The notes beneath the pieces are model-generated. The model saw nothing but the letters and a program-made list of their open reading frames with translations. It had not been told where the DNA came from and made no database searches. 64,000 bases of DNA from Branchiostoma lanceolatum (Eukaryota; Chordata; Leptocardii; Amphioxiformes; Branchiostomatidae): NCBI RefSeq assembly GCF_035083965.1, contig NC_089739.1, positions 9,412,001 through 9,476,000 of the forward strand, given 5' to 3'. Of the stretch, positions 12,101 through 21,100 are shown piece by piece (the first letter of the stretch is position 1; each line of letters starts with the position of its first letter). Position numbers and translations under genes: made by a program.

Positions 12101-15100
12101 TTGTGGTAGGGCATTGGCGATCGGAAGTAATTGCTGTGAAACATAATTTGATGTAAAGAATCTGTGTGAAAATTTAACTTAAATCCTTCCCACACTGTAT
12201 AATTGCGGTGCCCATTCCCGTTTCTATAGACCTTGGGCCACACAGTGTAGGGGGGGGGGGGAATAGTCCACTGGTAGTGGTGTATGTTCAACTACCGTGA
12301 TTATACTGTTTCTCATAAGATCAGGGCTGCATAGTACACCTAACATGTAACAAATAGATCATTTATTAAATCTTCGGTATGATCCTACCGCGACCCATGG
12401 CCCAGCGAACGCAAAGCTAGCACCCATTTAATTGACGTATCCGTTCGGTTTTCAGATATTTGAAGGCAACACGGATAGAAACACCCCCGTAACCAACCTG
12501 CTAGACCACCCAGTCGATGCTCGCTACGTGCGTTTCTACCCCCAAACCTGGAATGTTTGGATCAGCATGAGGGCAGAGGTTCTGGGCTGCGACACAGAAA
12601 GTAAGTTTGAAATTCTAATAGATATTTGAAGTCTTTGTAGAGTTTGTGCTACAGTTTATATGGAATTTCCCCCTGGTTATGCTTTCTGTGCAATGAGAGG
12701 TAAGGATTCTGTTTCTTCTTTTTCATTTTTCCTGTTTCTTTTTTCTTTCTTTGGGGTTATATCTATATCTTCATGGGAGCAAACGCCTGTCCAAAAACAT
12801 TATCTTATCATCTTAAGGCCGAACTATGTGTAATTTCAATTGAGGGTAGTTGGCACCAATACCCCTGGGACGCCTGCCATTCATTTGTGCCCAGGGCCAG
12901 CTTTAACGACTAAATGGTTGCAAATAGAATATATTCAGTGCACATCATTTTCAGGTATAAACACCTTTTGAATGCCAAAAAAATTCATGTCTTTATATTA
13001 AACTATTGATTTGATCTGCTATATATATATTGATCCGCTTAAATTCCAAAATGTCATATCTGAAACTATGCATGGACTATTGGCCCGGAAAAATTATATA
13101 CATTCTGCACTCCATGATGTCATGTGTATCCTTTTTTTTAATCTATTTTTTCTGAAAAGTCAATTCATTTTTTGTGCTTTAGATTTATAAAAGGCCAACC
13201 AGAAAATACCGCCTGTGTTCTGGTGAGGAATGTATTTTACAAAAAAATAATGTGTGGTGTTGTGTTACCTGCGTGACTGATGACATGTCCTGTGTCCTGG
13301 TTATGAATAAATTATTGCTCCCAAATTGCCCTGGCTTGTTTGTCTATTGTGAAGGGATCAGAAGCTAGAACCTAGTCATGTTGTGTTCGCCAAGAAAATT
13401 ACACTCTTTGTTGTGAAATTCAGGACATGCACAATACTGACATAAATATAAACATACACACATACACACATATTTTTATATATCCATAGTTTGGCTTAAT
13501 GTTTCTATCCTGCTGACTCAAAGCTATAACGCCATATTCATCAAATTTTCCACTTCGGTTTAACCGAATGCGGAGCTTTTGAAAAAAATGTCCTCTGTTT
13601 AACTGATAATATTAGCTGCTCACCCATACAGCTAATGCCAAAACAGGCTGTACATAATTGTTCTAGTAGCTTATATTTGATATACTGTAAATGCAGAAAT
13701 GTTCGCGGTGATTTTACGTTGGCGGTCTTCGCGGTGAACTCTTCAGCGCGAACTTAAAACCACCGCGAAACTTTTTGCCAATCAATGACTGTAGCGCTAC
13801 TATTGTTTCAAACGCAAACTCCATTTTCTCCCTACCACGAAATAAAAACCACGCGAACTTAAATACATTATATTACTAGTATGTGCTGCTTGTAAATATT
13901 TGTAATTTCGACATATTTTCCTCACTACAGCATCCTGCACAGATACCAAGTCATTCTACAACGAACGGTGGTGGTACAATTACACATTGGACTCGGAGAA
14001 CCTCTTCCCACCGCCCGTGAACCAACCTGTGGTGTTTGAGGCTCGAGCTAAGGATGCTGTCCACATCAGCCTGTCCGCAGAGAACAGATACATTGGCTTG
14101 GGTCATCAATACGAGATTCGCATCGGGATCGCCACAAATACCAAATCGAGCATCAGTCCACCAGGTTGGAATCCAGTGCATACACCAGGTATTTAGAAAC
14201 TGCAGTTTCTAATAGTTCATTATACTTCTTTTTACGATAATATCAAGGATATTTCACTGGACATTATGATTCTTCCATCTTGGCTGATGATTTAGCTTGA
14301 TGAGCGCCAAATGCCCACGTTTTTGTGAAGACAAGTGACGTGGGGTGAAAGGTTGTTGAGCATTCTAGCTCCAAGATCATGAGGCTGGCCATGGGGTTCG
14401 ATTCCCGGGCGTCAACCGCCCAAGAGCATAGATCAGTGCTGCCGTCGTTCTTTGGCATAAGTTTTTAGGCTGGAAACTGTTAGAAATTGGGTACAATCTG
14501 GATGGAAATACAATCCAAAAACAGCACACAATAAGCCAATGCAAGCATGCTTGGACTGGGTTATCTTCATTGAGACTAATAATACCTTGGAACATGGACA
14601 AATTAAAGATACAGCACATGCCGTGCCGTTACATTCCGCTTAGAGAACCCTCGTGTACAATTGCCCTAAAAACAAATCTTTGTATCACCATGCAGGTATC
14701 CTGTCACCAAACAACTTTCGAAGGTTCTGGATTTGCTGGACGAAAAGGGATAAGCTGTACATAGCAGTGGGTCGAGACGGAGAGGGAAAGCCGTTTGTGA
14801 GCACAATTGACCGCAACCCCAAGGACATCAACTATGTGGGATATGGCACAAGCGATCCGAATGGGCAGTTTAGGTTTAAATGTGAACAAGGTAAGACATC
14901 CTTGTGAAACTTTCAGTCCATGATATCGCTAACTATTGCATTTGAAGGCACTGTAAGCCACAATGTTGATTCAACATCAAATAAATAGCAATGGACATCA
15001 CATAAAGCGTTTCCATTGAAACACATTGTCTATGGCACATTCTGTGCAATATTTCTGTGAAAGAAAATATAGAATATTTCATTCTTTGCATATGCATTTT

Positions 15101-18100
15101 ATTGTTCCATGATGTAAGTACTTCATAAATTAATGCTGATTGTTGTAAACGGATAATAAATGAATGATGATTGTTGTAAACGGATAATAAATGAATGGTG
15201 ATTGTTGTAAATGGATGATAAATAAATGATAATTGTTGTAAACGGATGATAAATGAATGATGATTGTTGTAAACGGATGATAAATGAATGGTGATTGTTG
15301 TGAACGGATGATAAATGAATGATGGTTGTTGTAAACGGATGATAAATGAATGATGATTGTTGTAAACGGATGATAAATAAATGATAATTGTTGTGAACGG
15401 ATGATAAATGAATGATGATTGTTGTAAACGGATGATAAATGAATGATAATTGTTGTGAACGGATGATAAATGAATGATGATTGTTGTAAACGGATGATAA
15501 ATGAATGATAATTGTTGTAAACGGATGATAAATAAATGATTATTGTTGTAAACGGATGATAAATGAATGATGATTGTTGTAAACGGATAATAAATGAATG
15601 ATGATTGTTGTAAACGGATGATAAATGAATGATGATTGTTGTAAATTGTTTACAATGTCTGAATGTTAAGCTATATGTTATGATAACCCATAAGATATCA
15701 CTTAATCGTTGTTGTTTTTCCAAAGACTTTACAGTGTGCCCCGAGCCTCCAATTGTTAACCACACTGCCGAGTCCGGACCAGACTGCAAATGTCCGTACT
15801 GGCCCGGTAAGAGCTGTACGTACCAGTGCATCCCGGGATACCATGCGGCAGATGGTGACGTCATCAGGACGTGTAGCACAGATGGGCAGTGGACTGGAAC
15901 ACGGCAATGTCACGGTGAATATCGTATTTGTTATCTTATATCATATCATTACTAATCAAACTGATAAATCAGGTAGGGTAGGGCACCATCTCAACTTCAT
16001 TGACTTCCATAGTTTTTTCTTGTGTTACATACATTCTCTCTCGGCTCGGATTTTGCATGCATAACAAAGCATGTAGAGTAAAATTTTAATTCAGTCAATA
16101 CAACTGGATATAGTATGAAATCATCAGACATAAAGAACAGCATTTCCATCCATTGTGTTGCTGGTTGACGTCATCTTTTTAAAAAAAATTTTAATTGCAG
16201 CCCAAACGACAACAGCTGTACTTTCATCCGCTGCTCTGACTACAAGGCCAACAACGACAACTAGTTCTACTGCAACTTCTACTTCTTTAACCCATACTAC
16301 TGGAACTACTACCGCTGCAGCTACTACTAGTACTGATTCTACTACAGCTGATTCCACTACTGCTGCTAATACTGCTGCTGCAACTACTACCACTGCAACT
16401 ACTGCTGTTGCAACTACTACCACTGCAACTACTACTGCAACAACTACTGATGCTGCAACTACTACCACTGCAACTACTACTGCAACAACTACTGATGCTG
16501 CAACTACTACCACTGCGACTACTACTGCTACAACTACTACCACTGCAACTACTACCACTGCTGCTACTACTGCAACTACTACTGCAACTACTACTACTGC
16601 TGCCACTACTAGTAGTACTGATTCTATTACTACTGCTGCAATTACTACTACTTCTGCTACTGCTAATTCTTCTTCGGCAGATTCTGCTACTACTGTAATT
16701 ACTACTGATGCTACTACTATATCTACAACTACTACTGCCAGTACTACTACTGCTGCCGCAACTGCTATTGTTACTACCTCACCAAAGTCTAGTTCCATCG
16801 AGCCGACCAATATAGATCCTCCTGTGTCAACAACGTCGTCAGAAAGCACACCACAGATACCTGGCACATCCAAGCCGACAACTACGGTGTCATCCCCGTC
16901 AACCGTTGCATCATCGAGTCTACAACCCATTACAACAGCAGTACCACAGTCTGGTGCGTCCAACGCGACAACCACCAGCAACTCGTCACCAGGACTGATG
17001 TCATCAACGCCGGGTAAAATCACGTCAGGGGCAGCATGGGTACCAACCGCTATCAGTCAAACCACAGGAATATCAAATGATACCGTTCTTGCAAAAGTGG
17101 AGAAAGAAAGGAAGACCGTTCTGAAGAACATCTTTGAAGACATGTCAGCGTTCAAGTCTGCGCTGGCCAGCCAGGATAACGCGACGCAGGAAGAATGGAA
17201 CGGATGGAAAACCGGAGAGCGCATGCCTGAAGGGTACGACAGCAACGTCAGCCCACAAACAGGTGTGTTGAAGCGTTTTAGCTATATATAGGAACGTCAG
17301 AGACAACTGCTTTTACAGAGCGTCTTAAACTCACATGTGCCTTCTATTGAATCGTAGCTCAATACGTTTTTTTTGTGTTTTATTGGGAAGTTTTCAAGTG
17401 TTCTTCTGGTAATTTCCTATTCACGCTAAGTACGGGTTATTTGAGATGATCAGAAGATCGCTAGATGTCCGAAAATTCTTGAGCTATGAATCACTGGCAG
17501 GTCCGGCTCCGTGTTGGTGTCCCTGGCCCTATGACGTCACGTAAAAACGTCACAGTGTTACACTGAATACATTATGTAGAATCATTGAATAATTGGCTCG
17601 TTGATTGATTGATTGATTTAACACCTTTATGATAATGAAACCGTTTCTTTTGGTCGGCGTCTTAGCTTAGAAGAGTTATCCCCCTGACTACAAACCTTAC
17701 TAGGCCAAAATTCTTTGCACCTATCAATGTCAGCACATCCCCCCAGTCCTGCAACTGTACGTTGCCATGGGCTTAATTGGCAGTTGCTATGCCATGATTG
17801 ACAGCTTCGTTGTAGTATTGTAAGAATTGGCACGTAGCTGACATTAAATATTCATACGTGGCCAAAATACCTATACAGTTAAGTACAACATGTCAAAGGT
17901 TTGTATTGTATGATGATAGCTTACAGGCAACTTCTAAAATATTTCTTTATTTTTCATCGTGCAACAGAGGGGAAGCTTGAAGTGACATCAACAGTGACAA
18001 TCCTTCATGTCGGACCTCTGTCTGAAGAGAACGCGGTCAGTGGCTTATGGGAATCAACATTACACTTTTTTTTGGCCTTATGCAAAAAATACAAATTTGG

Positions 18101-21100
18101 GGAAGATTTTCACTTGTTTTCTTTGTTTGAACATGTCATGTAATACTTCAGTGAATAGTTTCATCAGGTTGGTAAGTCACTGAATAAAAAGATTATCTTA
18201 ACACAACCAAGAGATTTATTCAACCGACGTTGCCTTGAAGAATGTGACAGATAATCACCGAAACATCGGTTGAATAAATCTCTTGGTTGTGTGAAAAAGA
18301 GTCTTCTAGTCATATGATACTGATAGATTGCAATTATTCACAAACAAACTTAAAAGGGAATGACCATAACAGCCTACGAATATTAAATGCAATTCATATC
18401 ATCATCTATGATTGAAATGATAAAATTAACTAAGCCATTAACCAAGACAAATGATTAGCATACTAGTAAGGTTATTGTCTTCAGAGCATGGTTATAAAAT
18501 ACTTGGCTACCCTTATACAGACAACAGACCGGCAAAATAGAAGGTGGTACATTATATACATGTGAGAACGTAATAGGATACATTGAAATACAGTAGATAA
18601 ATACATAGAATAAAAGCTAAATTAAGGTTTCATTTTCCCACCGCAATGTTGAGAACACCCCCCTCCCCGCACGAAAATGAGGCTTCTAATAGAAGTTCTA
18701 TGTTGTCTGGCAGCATGGCTTTATGCTTTAGAAGCAGTACTTTGAACTTGAGCCTTGAGGAAAGTTTTTCCTCACTAGAAAATGATGGAATTATTAACCT
18801 TTAAAGGTGACTGTTATTGTTTGTTTTATTAGGATCTCCATTTGCGGTTTTCCAAACACTATTCTTCCTGGAGTCCGAACATTAAAAACAAATACAGAAA
18901 CAAAACTTATACAATAGATAAGGTAAGTAAGGTAAATCAAGCAAAAATAAGTGTACTAAGACTAAAAATAAGCGGGAGAGGCCAGAGGTCAAGCTGAAAT
19001 AATCACCATTATCTGCATATTATCATTAAACAATTCGGTTTATGGTTGCTCACAGAACCTGTCGGTGACGGTGGAGTACACCATGGCGTGGGCTGACCCC
19101 CGTCTCCACGGCCTGTCCTCTGACTGGACACCAGTGCCGGCATCTCGGATGTGGGCCCCTCCGCTGGCGTTCGGAACGGCCGTGCGGAGGGCCGCAGACG
19201 TCACCAAGAAGAGAAAGCGCGGGAGAGGAGGAAGCGATCATGGCATCAGCATGTGGCTTCACCCGTCTGGAATCTTAGTCCACAAGCTGACGTGAGCTTC
19301 CCCCTCGTATCTTTCGACTGACATGTGGTGATATTGTATAAGTTTCTGCCCTATTGTTAAGTTGTGACATAACTCACTTCAAATTTGCCTTTTGAAAATT
19401 TTAACACATCACCAAAGGCAAATGTTACCACTGTGAAAACTATATACCTTAGATTAGAAACCAATGTAGAGAGAAGTCAATGTCTTTTATGTCTTGGCAT
19501 TTTACAATGTTCCTTTGCATGATAACTTTTATGTTACGTTATGCTTTGTTATGTTATGCTTTGTTATGTTATGTTATGTTATGTTATATCAGAAATGTAG
19601 GTATATACTGATACATTTGTATTTGTATGTCTAATGGATGTTATCTTTATACAATATGTTGTATTCTTTTACATTGTTTTTTTACATTGTTTTTTGAAGT
19701 ACCATTCTATAGTTTTAGATGTATTAGGCACCACACTAACATGTAGATTCCCCATCTACAGGAGGACTCTGTACCTGACCTGTGTGCCGAGTATGGCGAG
19801 GTACCCATTGGATCAGCAGGAATGCAGCTTTAAACTGCATGGATGTAAGGAATCTTCCCTTTTGTCTCATTTTCTGAAAAATAAATCATTTCTGAGTATT
19901 CCAGATGCACTACATTGTTGGGAAGCAAATATCACATTAAAGACTGAGCGCAATGCCAATGGACATCATCATGGTATGATATTTGAACTCTACACAAAAG
20001 ATTTAGTAGTCATTTGTAATTCAACCAGAGGCGTTGTGGTACAGTGATTGGACATTAGATCATATCTAAATGTTGTTGTTCAGTCATACTTTTAGAACTA
20101 TCATATCAATACATTTGTTTTCTAATCCACCTGCAAATAACCTCCAGCCATGAAGTTGCAAATGTTTTTATCATTATCATTTTGCCATTGTCATCACTAA
20201 ACATCACGCAATTAGGTAACCGGCATTCATTTGTCTTGACCCATCGAGCTTGTGAAATGATATCCTGACTTTACATACATGTACCTTTGACTTACTGTAT
20301 GAATTGATTGTATCATGGGTTATTTCTTGTACTGTCTATACCATGTATAATTTAAAATGTGGTATTGATGTTTATCTATTGGTGTTTTCTGCAGACAGCG
20401 GATTGTATTTCCCTCTCCTCCCGGGAAAGAACGCCAGCTCTCCCGGGCCCGTGACGACAGACATGACCGCCATCGTGTCGCAGTTCGAACTGACAGGGCT
20501 GAGGGTTCATTCTTCAATCCAGCAAATGGACAAAACTGAGCCAGGTAATGGGCAACAGTCAATGCTTTGTGTTAGGCCACACAGAATTCATTTTAGGATA
20601 AATTTTGGTGAGTTTCCTGAAATGAAAATAATTCTCCTTTGATAAGATCACTGAAAATCAATGAATGACATGATATTTGATCTAACATTCGCCATAAGTT
20701 CTTCTTGAAATTATCGCAAAATTAAAAAAAGCTGCAATTGTCCTAAAAGTTATCAAAAGAAGACATCTGCACATTCATCATAAACGCTCTTTGTCATTAT
20801 GAGCTAGGTAAGTTTTTTGTCTTCACATCCTTGCATCATGCCCGTAGTCTGTTAAAGATGCCATCCAAAAAAAAAAAAGCTACCTGATATTGCCAAAAAA
20901 ATACAAATACGTTTCTAAATACGTGATACTATGGCTTATACAATTCTACAACACAACTGTTGTTGTATCTTTGAACGACCTCACGTACTTACTTGCAGCA
21001 ATTTATGTTTTCTCTCAGCCTGCCATCTGCTCACAGGCAAGTGTTCCTACAACGCCGACCACTGTAGAGACATGCGGGGATGCAGTCAGGGCAACGAGTG

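Noticed and set aside
15130-15879. Long minus-strand frame rich in HLSSVYNNHHSF-type repeats
   Set aside because: It is the reverse reading of the 31-bp minisatellite, in which a 31-base unit cycles through all frames. There are no splice sites or codon bias of a gene.
16124-17023. 299-residue minus-strand frame rich in Val and Ala
   Set aside because: It is the antisense shadow of the Thr-rich mucin exon. The plus strand has matching splice phases and the linked modules.
17901-17967. Alternative start with a short hydrophobic leader directly before the first channel exon
   Set aside because: The stretch is T-rich with a clear acceptor (GCAACAG), and the leader is interrupted by charged residues. 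Splicing from the mucin exon fits the phase better. Kept in mind as the main alternative for a separate channel transcript.
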